Notes: generated by a model not told the origin, from the sequence alone. A DNA stretch of 64,000 nucleotides from Corallococcus caeni (GCF_036245865.1 NZ_BTTW01000001.1:1116001-1180000), one strand, 5' to 3'; positions 50,077 through 59,540 are shown, numbered from the stretch's first letter. A program made the numbers and translations.

Positions 50077-51477
50077 ATGCTCCTGACCCTATCGACGACC
50101 CACACGCCCGCGACGGACCTGGGCTACCTGCTGCACAAGAACCCCGACCGGCCCCAGTCCTTCGAGCTTCCCTTCGGACTGGCGCACGTCTTCTACCCGG
50201 AGGCCTCCGCGGGCCGCACCACGGCCGCGCTCCTCCTGGAGGTGGATCCGGTCGCCCTGGTGCGCGGCCGGCCGTCGTCCAGCGGCCAGGGCGGCACGCT
50301 GGACCAGTACGTCAACGACCGGCCCTACGTGGCGTCGTCCTTCATGAGCGTGGCGCTGTCCCGCGTCTTCGGCACCGCCCTGTCGGGACGCAGCAAGGAC
50401 CGGCCGGAGCTGGCCGCGCAACCGCTGCCCTTCTCCGCGCGCCTGTCGGTGCTGCCCTGCCGGGGCGGTGAGACGTTCCTGCGCCGCCTCTTCGAGCCGC
50501 TCGGGTACACCGTCACCGCGACCCGCCACGCGCTGGATGAGACCGTTCCCGCGTGGGGAGACAGCCGCTACTTCACCGTGACGCTGGAGGGCCACGTGCG
50601 CCTGGGCGACCTGCTCTCGCACCTGTACGTCCTCATCCCGGTGCTCGACGACGACAAGCACTACTGGGTCGGCGACGAGGAGGTGGAGAAGCTCCTGCGC
50701 CACGGCGAGGGCTGGCTCGCCGCGCACCCGGAGCGCGAACAGATTGCCCGCCGCTACCTGCGCCACCGCCACAGCCTGGCGCGCGAGGCCCTGGAGCGGC
50801 TCGCGGGCGACGAGGCCCCGGAGCCGGAGGAGCGCCAGGAGGCGCGCAACGCGGAAGAGGCCGTGCTCGAGTCACGCCTGAGCCTCAACGAGCAGCGCCT
50901 CCAGGCGGTGATGACCGTCCTCCAGGAGCAAGGCGCCGCGCGCGTGGTGGACCTGGGCTGCGGCGAGGGGCGGCTGCTCAAGGCCCTCCTGAAGGACCGG
51001 CGCTTCACGGAGGTCGTCGGCATGGACGTGTCCCACCGCACGCTGGAGATCGCCCAGGACCGGCTCGGCATCGAGAAGATGCCGGACCTGCAGCGCAAGC
51101 GCGTGAAGCTGCTGCACGGCTCGCTGTTCTACCGGGACCAGCGGCTCGCGGGCTTCGACGCCGCCACCGTCATCGAGGTCATCGAGCACCTGGACCTGCC
51201 GCGCCTCGCGGCCTTCGAACGCGTGCTGTTCGAGCACACGCGGCCGGGCCTCATCCTCCTCACCACCCCCAACGCCGAGTACAACGTGCGCTTCACCTCG
51301 CTCCCCGCCGGCACCTTCCGCCACCGCGACCACCGCTTCGAGTGGACCCGCGCCGAGTTCGAGGCCTGGGCGGCCCGCATGTGCGAGCGCTTCGGCTACA
51401 CCGTGCGCCTGCTGCCCGTGGGAGAAAACGACGCGGAGGTCGGCGCGCCGACGCAGATGGCGGTCTTCGCGCGATGA
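50077..51477 (+). CDS. hen1: Hen1, 3'-terminal RNA ribose 2'-O-methyltransferase
   Basis: 466 residues. The N-terminal half (1-245) is the bacterial Hen1 N domain: HTPATDLGYLLHKNPDRPQSFELPFG, YVNDRPYVASSFMSVALSRVFGTALSG and GDLLSHLYVLIPVLDDDKHYWVGDEEVEKLLRHGEGWL. The C-terminal methyltransferase has SAM-binding VVDLGCGEGRLLKAL and the metal motif VIEVIEHLD, then TTPNAEYNVRF and RHRDHRFEWTRAEFEAW with its His ligands. It methylates the 2'-OH of the 3' end of a cut RNA, so that after Pnkp sealing the junction cannot be cut again. It overlaps pnkp by 4 nt (ATGA). Start is ATG 50077. Confidence 0.96.
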   Translation: MLLTLSTTHTPATDLGYLLHKNPDRPQSFELPFGLAHVFYPEASAGRTTAALLLEVDPVALVRGRPSSSGQGGTLDQYVNDRPYVASSFMSVALSRVFGTALSGRSKDRPELAAQPLPFSARLSVLPCRGGETFLRRLFEPLGYTVTATRHALDETVPAWGDSRYFTVTLEGHVRLGDLLSHLYVLIPVLDDDKHYWVGDEEVEKLLRHGEGWLAAHPEREQIARRYLRHRHSLAREALERLAGDEAPEPEERQEARNAEEAVLESRLSLNEQRLQAVMTVLQEQGAARVVDLGCGEGRLLKALLKDRRFTEVVGMDVSHRTLEIAQDRLGIEKMPDLQRKRVKLLHGSLFYRDQRLAGFDAATVIEVIEHLDLPRLAAFERVLFEHTRPGLILLTTPNAEYNVRFTSLPAGTFRHRDHRFEWTRAEFEAWAARMCERFGYTVRLLPVGENDAEVGAPTQMAVFAR

Positions 51478-54032
51478 ACGTCCACATTCCAGAGCTGTCC
51501 CTCGTGGTGCTCATCGGGCCGTCCGGTTCGGGCAAGACGACCTTCGCGCGCCGGCACTTCAAGCCCACGGAGGTGCTCTCCTCGGACACCTACCGGGGCT
51601 TCGTGTCCGACGACGAGAACAACCAGGAGGCGACGAAGGACGCCTTCGAGACGCTGCGCTACGTCGCCGCGAAGCGGCTGGCGCGGGGCCTGCTCACCGT
51701 GGTGGACGCCACCAACGTGCAGCCGGAGTCCCGCAAGGCCTTCGTGGAGCTGGCGCGCGAGTACCACGTGCTGCCCGTGGCGCTGGTGCTGGACGTGCCG
51801 GAGCGCACCTGCATCGAGCGCAACCAGCAGCGGCCGGACCGCGCCGCCAGCTTCCGCTTCGTGCGCAACCAGGTGTCGCAGATGCACCGCTCGATGCGCG
51901 GTCTGGAGCGCGAGGGCTTCCGCCACCTCCACGTCCTCAAGCCGGACGCCATCGACACCGTCGTGCTGGAGCGTCAGCCGCTCTGGTGCAACCTCAAGCA
52001 CGAGCGCGGGCCGTTCGACATCATCGGCGACATCCACGGCTGCCGTGAGGAGCTGGAGGCACTGCTCACGAAGCTGGGCTACGCGGTGCATCCGCGCTCA
52101 GACGGCACGCCGGGCTTCGACGTGCGCGCACCGGAGGGCCGCAAGGCCGTCTTCCTGGGCGACCTGGTGGACCGCGGCCCGGACATCCCGGGCGTGCTGC
52201 GGCTGGTGATGGACATGGTGGAGGCCGGCGCCGCGCTGTGCGTGCCGGGCAACCACGAGATGAAGCTGCTGCGCAAGCTGCGCGGCGGCAAGGTCAACGT
52301 GTCCCACGGCATGGCCCAGACGCTGGAACAGCTGGAGAAGGAGCCGCCGGAGTTCCACCAGCGGGTGGCGAAGTTCATCGACGGGCTCGTGTCCCACTAC
52401 GTGCTGGACGACGGGCGCCTGGTGGTGGCGCACGCGGGCATGAAGGAGAGCATGCAGGGCCGGGGCTCCGGCCGGGTGCGCGCCTTCGCCCTGTACGGAG
52501 AGACGACGGGCGAGACGGACGAGTACGGCTTTCCGGTGCGCTTCAACTGGGCGGCGGAGTACCGGGGCCGCGCGTCGGTGGTGTACGGCCACCAGCCCGT
52601 GCTGGAGGCCGAGTGGGTCAACAACACGCTGTGCGTGGACACCGGCTGCGTCTACGGCGGCCAGCTCAGCGCCCTGCGCTACCCGGAGCGGGAGCTGGTG
52701 TCCGTGCCCGCCCTGCGCGCGTACTGCGAGGCGGTGAAGCCGCTGGGCGCCACCGCCCCGTCGGGCCTGAGCGCGCAACAGCAGGCGGATGACGTGCTCG
52801 ACCTGGAGGACGTCCGGGGCAAGCGCATCATCTCCACGCGGCTGGCCTCGAACGTCACCCTGCGCGAGGAGAACACCACCGCCGCGCTGGAGGCGATGAG
52901 CCGCTTCGCCATCGACCCACGCTGGCTCATCTACCTGCCGCCCACCATGTCCCCGTCGGAGACGAGCGACCGGCCCGGCTTCCTGGAGCATCCCCAGGAG
53001 GCGTTCGACTACTACCGCAAGGAGGGCGTGGCCCAGGTCGTCTGCGAGGAGAAGCACATGGGCTCGCGCGCCGTCGTCGTCCTGGCGCGCGACGCGGAGG
53101 CCGCGCGACGGCGCTTCGGCGTCACGTCCGGCGAGACGGGCGTCTGCTACACGCGCACGGGCCGGCGCTTCTTCACCGACGAGGCCCTGGAGGCCGCGTT
53201 CCTCGCGCGCGTCCGGGCGGCGCTGGACGCGTCCGGATTCTGGGAGGAGCTGAAGACGGACTGGGCCTGCCTGGACTGCGAGCTGATGCCCTGGTCGCTC
53301 AAGGCCCAGGAACTGCTGCGCGACCCGTACGCCGCCGTGGGCGCGGCCTCCCGCGCGGCGCTGAAGGACGTGGTGGCGGTGCTGGGTCAGGCCACGGCGC
53401 GGGGGCTGCCGCTGGGCGAGCTGTCCACGCGCTTCACGGACAAGGCGTCCCACGTGCAGCGCTACGTGGAGGCCTACCGGCGCTACTGCTGGCCGGTGGC
53501 GTCGCTGGACGACGTGCGGCTGGCGCCGTTCCACCTGCTGGCCACGGAGGGCGCGACCCACGTGGACAAGGACCATGTCTGGCACATGGAGACGCTGGCG
53601 CGCGTGTGCCGCGCGGATCCGTCCTTCCTCATGGCCACGCCCTACCGCCTCGTCGCGCTGGAGGACGCGGACGCGGTGGCCGGCGGCGTGCGGTGGTGGG
53701 AGGAGCTCACCGCGCGCGGCGGCGAGGGCATGGTGGTGAAGCCCCTGGGCTTCGCGGTGCGCGGACGGCGGGGCGTGGTGCAGCCCGCCATCAAGTCCCG
53801 CGGCCCGGAGTACCTGCGCATCATCTACGGCCCGGAGTACACCGCGCCCGCGAACCTGGACCGGCTGCGCCAGCGAGGCCTGTCCACCAAGCGCTCGCTC
53901 GCGCTGCGTGAGTTCGCGCTGGGCGTGGAGGGCCTGGAGCGCTTCACGAAGAAGGACTCGCTCCGCCGCGTGCACGAGTGCGTCTTCGGCGTGCTCGCCC
54001 TGGAGAGCGAGCCCGTGGATCCGCGGCTCTGA
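51474..54032 (+). CDS. pnkp: Polynucleotide kinase-phosphatase-ligase (Pnkp) for RNA repair
   Basis: 852 residues in three enzyme domains. Residues 1-170 are a 5'-kinase with P-loop GPSGSGKTT (15-23). Residues 180-400 are a calcineurin-type 2',3'-phosphatase with GDIHGC (185-190), GDLVDRGP (229-236), GNHE (259-262) and VVYGHQP. Residues 445-852 are an adenylyltransferase with the nucleotidyl-transfer lysine at Lys527 in EEKHMGSR and later GEGMVVKP and QPAIKSRG. With Hen1 it heals and seals RNA cut by ribotoxins, leaving a methylated junction. It starts at ATG 51474, overlapping hen1. It is full length with all catalytic motifs intact. It converges with the porin gene, leaving one base between. 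Confidence 0.96.
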   Translation: MNVHIPELSLVVLIGPSGSGKTTFARRHFKPTEVLSSDTYRGFVSDDENNQEATKDAFETLRYVAAKRLARGLLTVVDATNVQPESRKAFVELAREYHVLPVALVLDVPERTCIERNQQRPDRAASFRFVRNQVSQMHRSMRGLEREGFRHLHVLKPDAIDTVVLERQPLWCNLKHERGPFDIIGDIHGCREELEALLTKLGYAVHPRSDGTPGFDVRAPEGRKAVFLGDLVDRGPDIPGVLRLVMDMVEAGAALCVPGNHEMKLLRKLRGGKVNVSHGMAQTLEQLEKEPPEFHQRVAKFIDGLVSHYVLDDGRLVVAHAGMKESMQGRGSGRVRAFALYGETTGETDEYGFPVRFNWAAEYRGRASVVYGHQPVLEAEWVNNTLCVDTGCVYGGQLSALRYPERELVSVPALRAYCEAVKPLGATAPSGLSAQQQADDVLDLEDVRGKRIISTRLASNVTLREENTTAALEAMSRFAIDPRWLIYLPPTMSPSETSDRPGFLEHPQEAFDYYRKEGVAQVVCEEKHMGSRAVVVLARDAEAARRRFGVTSGETGVCYTRTGRRFFTDEALEAAFLARVRAALDASGFWEELKTDWACLDCELMPWSLKAQELLRDPYAAVGAASRAALKDVVAVLGQATARGLPLGELSTRFTDKASHVQRYVEAYRRYCWPVASLDDVRLAPFHLLATEGATHVDKDHVWHMETLARVCRADPSFLMATPYRLVALEDADAVAGGVRWWEELTARGGEGMVVKPLGFAVRGRRGVVQPAIKSRGPEYLRIIYGPEYTAPANLDRLRQRGLSTKRSLALREFALGVEGLERFTKKDSLRRVHECVFGVLALESEPVDPRL

Positions 54033-54033
54033 T

Positions 54034-55362
54034 TCAGTAGTTGAACTGGAGCTGGAGGCGCGTCACGTGCCCCTGCTCCTGTTCATACGGGTAGCGCGAC
54101 GACGTGCGGTTGGCGATGACGTAGGCGGCCGTCAGCTCCAGGGCCTTCCAGATCTGCCACTCCGCGCCCAGCTCCAGCTCGCGCACGTCGTAGCGCGGGG
54201 CGTTGGTCTCGAACTTCTTGCCGCCCTTGTAGAGGGTGCCGCGCACGTAGGGGATGAGCGACACGCCCACCACGCCGTCCAGCTTGTACATGAGCTGCGC
54301 GTAGCCGCCCTGCAGGTTGCGGCTGTCGATGAGCAGCGAGTCATCCGGCCCCGTGCCCAGCGACGGGCCCCGGCCCACGTTGTATTCCGCCTGGAAGCCC
54401 AGGGGCTGCGGGTAGACGGTCAGGCTGACGATGGCGCGCGCATCCACCAGGTTGTTGCCGCGCGCGAGCGCATAGGCCGCGTCCTCGCGCGGGGCCGCGC
54501 TCAGGTTGAAGCGGCCGTAGTAGGCGCCGCCGCCGACCTCCACGTACTGGGAGCCGAAGAGGAAGGGCCAGGTGACGCGCGCGACGCCGTGCGGGCTGTT
54601 GTTGCGCTCGGCGCGGTTGGCCGTCTGGCCGTTGTAGACACCCAGGCCCACGACGCCGTAGTCGCCGGAGCCCTTGAGGCCGCTGTCGACGAGGAACTTG
54701 AAGCGCTCGCGGATGTACGCGGGCGCCCAGTAGAAGAACACGCCCAGGTCGCGCTCGTCCTTCAGCGCGCTGTTGATGGCGTCGTTGCGGTCCAATGCCA
54801 GACGGTTCTGGCTGGACTGGAGGTTCTCGAAGCCGAAGGGCACCTTGGACTGGCCCACGCGGAAGCGGAACTCCTTCGCCGAGTCGACGAAGATGTCCGC
54901 GTACCAGTCCCGCATGATGGCGACGTTGTACTGGTCCCCGATGACGGAGGCGAAGTCCGGCTGCAGGTACACGGACACGTGCGGGTGCACGTCACCGGAG
55001 ATGACCAGCCGCGCGCGACGGATGCCGAACCCGGTGTCCTTGCCCAGGAAGCGGTCCCCCTGCTCGTTGATGAGCGAGTCGTTCACCCGGAAGCTGGGCA
55101 GCCGGTTGTAGCGGACCTGCGTGTAGCCCCGGAGGCGGAGCGTCTCGTACCAGGGCTTGTCCTTCTTCTTCTCCTCCTCCGGGGGCGGCGCGACGGCGGG
55201 AGTCACCGGCGAGGGAGCTTCCGCGGGCGGCGGAGCCTCCCCCACGGGCGCGGACTCGGGCGGAGTCTCCTGGGCCAGCGCCAGGGCGGCGGAGGAGAAG
55301 AGGAGCGCGGTACCAGCCAGCAGGGCCTGAAGGACGGAGCGGTGGGACGAGGTGAAGGTCAT
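54034..55362 (-). CDS. OprP/OprO-like (phosphate-selective type) outer-membrane porin
   Basis: 442 residues. A signal peptide (LLAGTALLFSSAALALA) leads to a Pro/Glu/Lys periplasmic linker (30-68) and a beta-barrel starting LRLRGYTQVRYNRLP. RRARLVISGDVHPHVSVYLQPDFAS, RVGQSKVPFGFENLQSS, YVEVGGGAYYGRFNLS and a final LQLQFNY strand fit the porin O/P family. In this family selectivity ranges over phosphate, polyphosphate and other anions, so the name does not prove phosphate transport here. Its 191-bp upstream region contains TGTCAC repeats that could bind a PhoB-type regulator. Confidence 0.87.
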   Translation of the reverse strand: MTFTSSHRSVLQALLAGTALLFSSAALALAQETPPESAPVGEAPPPAEAPSPVTPAVAPPPEEEKKKDKPWYETLRLRGYTQVRYNRLPSFRVNDSLINEQGDRFLGKDTGFGIRRARLVISGDVHPHVSVYLQPDFASVIGDQYNVAIMRDWYADIFVDSAKEFRFRVGQSKVPFGFENLQSSQNRLALDRNDAINSALKDERDLGVFFYWAPAYIRERFKFLVDSGLKGSGDYGVVGLGVYNGQTANRAERNNSPHGVARVTWPFLFGSQYVEVGGGAYYGRFNLSAAPREDAAYALARGNNLVDARAIVSLTVYPQPLGFQAEYNVGRGPSLGTGPDDSLLIDSRNLQGGYAQLMYKLDGVVGVSLIPYVRGTLYKGGKKFETNAPRYDVRELELGAEWQIWKALELTAAYVIANRTSSRYPYEQEQGHVTRLQLQFNY

Positions 55363-55497
55363 GGGTGCGTGGGAGCCGGGCGGGGAACGGGGAGGGACCC
55401 GCCCGGTCCCGATGTGGCGCTCCCGTTACCGAAGGGAGCGGCCCTCCGCCACACACCGCGGGCCGTTGTTGCCACACCGTTACCGGAGACGCCGCCC

Positions 55498-55538
55498 TGT
55501 CACAGGAACGAGCGCTGCGTGTCACACGTTCGTGACAC
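55498..55538 (-). promoter_or_regulatory. TGTCAC repeats and GTGTCAC dyad upstream of the porin
   Basis: TGTCAC occurs at 55498-55503 and 55520-55525, exactly 22 bp apart, and GTGTCAC/GTGACAC form a perfect dyad at 55519-55538 with a 6-nt centre. The half-site resembles the TGTCA of PhoB boxes. A role in phosphate control of the porin is inferred only. CCGTTACCG also repeats at 55422 and 55477. Confidence 0.35.
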
Positions 55539-55553
55539 GGGCCAGGGCTTGCG

Positions 55554-55874
55554 CTACCGGGCGCTGCCCCGCGCGGCCTTCTGGATGAGCTCCAGCAGGG
55601 AGCGCAGGTGCGGCTCCGTCACCGGCTCCACCATCTGGACCGAGTGCCGCCGTCCGCCGTCGTCCTCGATGGTGACGGTGTAGCGCGTCCGGTCCGCGCC
55701 GGCCGTGGGCCCTCCTCCCACGGTGGCCGGCTGTTCGAAGAAACGGGCCTCCCGCACCTTCCGCTGGAGCGCTTCCGCGGTGGCGGGAGGCAGGGCCGCC
55801 AGGTCCACCGTGCGGGGCCTGGCGAGGCCCGGGAAGAAGGCGATGCCCCCGTCCCGTTTGAGCTCGATTCGCAT
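55554..55874 (-). CDS. Emfourin-like protealysin inhibitor
   Basis: 106 residues from ATG 55874, starting 17 bp after the stop of the M4 protease gene. The sequence opens MRIELKRDGGIAFFPG, continues with a helix ATAEALQRKVREARFF and a beta part RTRYTVTIEDDGGRRHSVQMVEPVT, and ends with a helix PHLRSLLELIQKAA. This matches emfourin, the small M4-peptidase inhibitor encoded with protealysin. No signal peptide, so like the protease it starts in the cytoplasm. It should bind and silence the protease until release. Confidence 0.8.
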   Translation of the reverse strand: MRIELKRDGGIAFFPGLARPRTVDLAALPPATAEALQRKVREARFFEQPATVGGGPTAGADRTRYTVTIEDDGGRRHSVQMVEPVTEPHLRSLLELIQKAARGSAR

Positions 55875-55891
55875 TCCGTCGACCCCAGGGG

Positions 55892-57043
55892 CTAGTGCTT
55901 GCGCTGCACCGGCTGCGTGGCCTGCTTCGGCAGCTGCGGCGTCCAGGCCGGCGCGCCCGCGCGCTCCTTGGAGACCTTGATGCCCACCTGGTTCCAGGCG
56001 TCGCGCACGATCTGCTCCTCGTCGCCGCTGCCGAAGAGCCGGACGGCCGCCGTCACGGTGAGCCGGGCGAAGGAGAGGAACGAGGCGTTGGGCTTCAGCC
56101 GGGAGTCGCGCAGCGTCTCCAGCCAGATGAGGCCCGCCTTCTCCCACGCGAAGCCCTTCAGGTTGATGGCCGCGAGGCAGAAGGCCTTGTTGGGGATGCC
56201 GGAGTTGATGTGCACGCCGCCGTTGTCCTCCCACGTGCTCACGAAGTCCTTCATCAGGGCCGGCTGCGGATCCTTGCCGAGCACCGGATCATCGAACGCG
56301 GTGCCTGGGTCCTTCATGGAGCGCAGGGCCTTGCCCTGGACCTTGTCCGTCAGGAGCCCCGCGCCAATGAGCCAGTCGGCCTGGTCCGCCGTCTGGTTCA
56401 ACAGGCGCTGCTTCACGAGCGAGCCGAAGCAGTCCGACATGTGCTCGTTGAGCGCGCCCGCCTGGGAGAAGTAGGCAAGCGGGCCCTCGTGCTCCGTCAC
56501 GCCGTGGGTCAGCTCGTGCCCGATGACGTCCACCGAGATGGTGAAGCGGTTGAAGAGCTCGCCGTCGCCGTCGCCGAACACCATGCGCTCGCCGTCCCAG
56601 AAGGCGTTGTCGTAGCCGCTGCCATAGTGGACGTGCCCGTTGAGGGGCATTCCGTTCCCGTCAATGGAGTTGCGCCCGTAGACATCCCAGTAGAGGTCGT
56701 AGGTCGCGCCCAGGCCGAGGTAGGCCTCGTCGACCGCCGCGTCGCCGGTGTCATTCGCTCCCTCGCTGCGGACCTCCAGTCCCGGAAGGGCTTCGGAGTT
56801 CTTCACGTTGTAGATGGTGCGGCGCTTCTGGCTCTCCACGACCATGGGCCCCGGGATGAGGCGCTTCGCCGCCTGGGGCGCACCGCTGCTCGACAGGCGG
56901 ATGGCGCGCAGGGTGTTGTCGATGGAGAGCGTCCGCAGGGCCTGCGCGCGCTGCTGTGGCGAACCGTTCTGGGCAATCTGACGGCTGACGTACGGCGGCA
57001 GGATGCAGTGGTGGGAATGCCAGATTCGAGTGTTGCAACACAT
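55892..57043 (-). CDS. Protealysin-like M4 metallopeptidase
   Basis: 383 residues from ATG 57043 (AAGGAG at 7 nt). The chain lacks a signal peptide and has the short protealysin propeptide with CILPPYVSRQIAQNG, ending around residue 70. The M4 catalytic domain has YNV-x-N, GHVHYGSGYDNAFWDGERMVFGDGDG, the zinc motif HELTH (176-180) with Glu200 (GALNEHMSD), and catalytic His278 (GGVHINSGIPNKAFCLAA). Length is typical of protealysin and far shorter than thermolysin precursors. It probably stays in the cytoplasm as a zymogen under emfourin control, or leaves by a non-classical route. The upstream 221 bp holds no other gene. Confidence 0.93.
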   Translation of the reverse strand: MCCNTRIWHSHHCILPPYVSRQIAQNGSPQQRAQALRTLSIDNTLRAIRLSSSGAPQAAKRLIPGPMVVESQKRRTIYNVKNSEALPGLEVRSEGANDTGDAAVDEAYLGLGATYDLYWDVYGRNSIDGNGMPLNGHVHYGSGYDNAFWDGERMVFGDGDGELFNRFTISVDVIGHELTHGVTEHEGPLAYFSQAGALNEHMSDCFGSLVKQRLLNQTADQADWLIGAGLLTDKVQGKALRSMKDPGTAFDDPVLGKDPQPALMKDFVSTWEDNGGVHINSGIPNKAFCLAAINLKGFAWEKAGLIWLETLRDSRLKPNASFLSFARLTVTAAVRLFGSGDEEQIVRDAWNQVGIKVSKERAGAPAWTPQLPKQATQPVQRKH

Positions 57044-57264
57044 CACCCATCTCCTTCTGTGGGGGTACACGAAGACGATGGTGATGACGGCAAGCCGGAT
57101 TCGGGACACGGGGCGGCAAGGGCTCCCCGGTCGCCAGGGAACCCGTGCGGCGCCTCGCGCCCGGGCCTGCTCGCGCGGTGTCATGACCCGCCGCGCGGCG
57201 CTTCGCGCAGCCGGTCAGGCATGGCCACGGTCCTTCGCGCTTCCCCCCGCGCGAAGGGCCGGTG

Positions 57265-59388
57265 TCAGGGCTTGTGCAGGACCGCCGTGTCCCCCACCAG
57301 CCACAGCTCCGAGGACGACGGCGCCCACACGCCCCGGAGGACGCGGCGGGTGCCGGTGGTCTCCGCGGTCCACTTGCCGCCGTCGAAGCGCAGCAGCGTG
57401 CCGTTGTCCCCCACGGCCCAGACCTCGGTGGCGGAGCGCCCCATCAGGCCGTTGAGCTGGGACGAGGTGCCGCTGGCCACGGGGAGCCAGAGCGTGCCGT
57501 TGTAGCGCAGCAGCGTGCCCCCCGCGCCCGCGGCCCAGATGTCCGTGGGCCCGCTGCCCCAGACGGCCTTCAGGGACGCGCTGGTGTTGGAGGTCATCGC
57601 GCTCCAGGCGGCGCCGTCCCAGCGCAGGATGTTGCCGGCGTCGCCCACCGCGATGGCCAGCGAGGGGCCCTGCACCCAGACGCCGTTGAGGTTCGCCTCG
57701 GTTCCCGTGGGCTGCCGCGTCCAGGTGGCGCCGTCGGAGTGGACGGCCTGGCCGGACGCGCCCACCGCCCAGAGGTCCGTCGCCGATGCGCCGTGGATGG
57801 CGTACAGGTCCTTCCCTCCCTCCGGAACGAACTCCGTGTTGAAGCGGGCTCCGTCGAACCGGTAGATGCGGTCGTGGAACGTTGACGTCAGCCAGACGGC
57901 CGTCGGGGAGGCCGCGTAGACACCCGACACGCTGTCGACGGGGGAGTAGTCCAGCTTCGGCTCAATCCAGCCGCCGCCGTTCCAGTGCAGCACGCGGCCC
58001 GAGTCCCCCACCGCCCACACGTCCGACGGCCCCGTGCCATGGATGGCCCGCGCCGCGTTCAGGGTGCGCAGCGGCGCCGTGGAGCTCCACGCCTGCCCGG
58101 TCCACTTCTGCATCTGTCCGCCCCGGCCAAAAGACCACACGTTGTCAGGCCCGCTGCCGGTGATGGGGCCCACGGCGTCCTCGTCCGTGTCCGTCCACTT
58201 CGTGCCGTTGTAGACGTAGCCGAAGTCCTCCCCGCCGGTCAGCACCAGCGAGGGCGAAGCGGCGTACACATAGAAGAGCTGATCCGACGAGCGCAGCGAC
58301 TGCTCGATGCCGGCGGGCGTGGTGCGGAACACCTGACCGAAGTCGTCACAGAAGATGCAGGGGTCATCCGAGGCGACGGTCCAGACGTCGTTCGGGCCGG
58401 TGCCCGTCACCTCGTGGAAGTCGATGTCCGTCGTGCCCGCGTCGATGCCGGCGACGGTGTTGCCATCGTAGCGGCGCAGCGTGCCGGACTGTCCCACCAT
58501 CCAGACATCCGCGGGCCCGCTGCCCCACACGCCGTTCAGGTCCTTCGTCGTGGACGCGTCCACGCCCTGGAAGCCGCTGCCCCGGTCGCGCCGCACGGTG
58601 CCGCTCGCGCCCACGGCCCAGACGTCGCTCGGGCCGGAGGCCCACACGGACTTCAGGTCGCGCGTCGTCCCGGAGCTCACGGGCGCGAAGGCCCCGCCCG
58701 TCGTGGAGTGGAGCACGGTGCCGCCCTCGCCCACCATCCACACGTCCGTCGGGGAGAGGGCATGCACGTCGCGCAGCGTGTTCAGCGTTCCGCTGGCCAC
58801 GCGCGTCCACCGCGTCCCATCCCAGTGCTGGATGAAGCCGTCCTCACCCACCGCCCACCCATCATCGGGAGCGCGGAAGTGCGCGCCCTGGAAGCTGTAG
58901 CCATGGGGCAGCGGATACTCCCAGCACCAGCCGTCGCTGCACTCACGCGCGGCGGCGGGGATGCCGCACGTCTTCTCCACGCCGCGCCCGCCGCACACCT
59001 CCGGCGCCGTGCAGGTCCCGCAGCTGATGGTGCCACCGCAGTCATCCGGTTCGACGCCGCACTCCACGCCGGCGCTGCACTCCTTCTTCTGCGCGGTGCA
59101 GCCACAGACGTTCTCCTGGCCGCCTCCACCACAGGAGGCGGGCGCCGAACAGGTGCCGCACTCGAGCGGCTGGCCACAGCCATCCGTCGCCTCACCGCAG
59201 TTGAAGCCCTGCGACTCGCACGTCCGGGGAACGCAGTCCTCGTCGCCACAGCCGGCGGCGAGCGCCGTCATGAACAGGAGCACGGGTGGGAGGACCACCC
59301 TCCCCCACCGATAGAGGCTTGAGCGCGGCGCATCCTGCCGGCGCGAAGTCCGCACCGCACCTGCCGCGAAGGAGTTGTCACGGGACAT
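57265..59388 (-). CDS. Lipoprotein with Cys-rich repeats and a VWAVG-type beta-propeller
   Basis: 707 residues. ATG 59388 is chosen because GGAG lies 6 nt before it. The signal ends at lipobox LAAGC. Residues 60-165 hold Cys-rich units of the form CGTCxxPxxCGGxGxENxC seen in myxobacterial surface proteins. From about 180 to the end there are some ten 40-45-residue repeats centred on GVWGSGPTDVWAVGxxGTVLR-W-DG. These form one or two beta-propellers without a catalytic motif. Two extra cysteines occur in blade ICDD. It is likely a surface-exposed binding protein. It is monocistronic. Confidence 0.8.
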   Translation of the reverse strand: MSRDNSFAAGAVRTSRRQDAPRSSLYRWGRVVLPPVLLFMTALAAGCGDEDCVPRTCESQGFNCGEATDGCGQPLECGTCSAPASCGGGGQENVCGCTAQKKECSAGVECGVEPDDCGGTISCGTCTAPEVCGGRGVEKTCGIPAAARECSDGWCWEYPLPHGYSFQGAHFRAPDDGWAVGEDGFIQHWDGTRWTRVASGTLNTLRDVHALSPTDVWMVGEGGTVLHSTTGGAFAPVSSGTTRDLKSVWASGPSDVWAVGASGTVRRDRGSGFQGVDASTTKDLNGVWGSGPADVWMVGQSGTLRRYDGNTVAGIDAGTTDIDFHEVTGTGPNDVWTVASDDPCIFCDDFGQVFRTTPAGIEQSLRSSDQLFYVYAASPSLVLTGGEDFGYVYNGTKWTDTDEDAVGPITGSGPDNVWSFGRGGQMQKWTGQAWSSTAPLRTLNAARAIHGTGPSDVWAVGDSGRVLHWNGGGWIEPKLDYSPVDSVSGVYAASPTAVWLTSTFHDRIYRFDGARFNTEFVPEGGKDLYAIHGASATDLWAVGASGQAVHSDGATWTRQPTGTEANLNGVWVQGPSLAIAVGDAGNILRWDGAAWSAMTSNTSASLKAVWGSGPTDIWAAGAGGTLLRYNGTLWLPVASGTSSQLNGLMGRSATEVWAVGDNGTLLRFDGGKWTAETTGTRRVLRGVWAPSSSELWLVGDTAVLHKP

Positions 59389-59540
59389 GGGCATCTCCAG
59401 GCCGGACGCGGGCGTGAAACCCGCGAAACCACGTGGGGCGTGGCTCCGGTGCGGAGAAGGTTGCAATCAGCGGTCCGTTTGGATCGCCCGGCGCTCCAGC
59501 CCCTTCACTTTCGCGGATGCGTCATGTTCGACGTGGGGCG

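Noticed and set aside
52098..53975. 625-codon antisense frame over pnkp
   Set aside because: Shadow of a gene whose kinase, phosphatase and ligase motifs are all in the plus frame.
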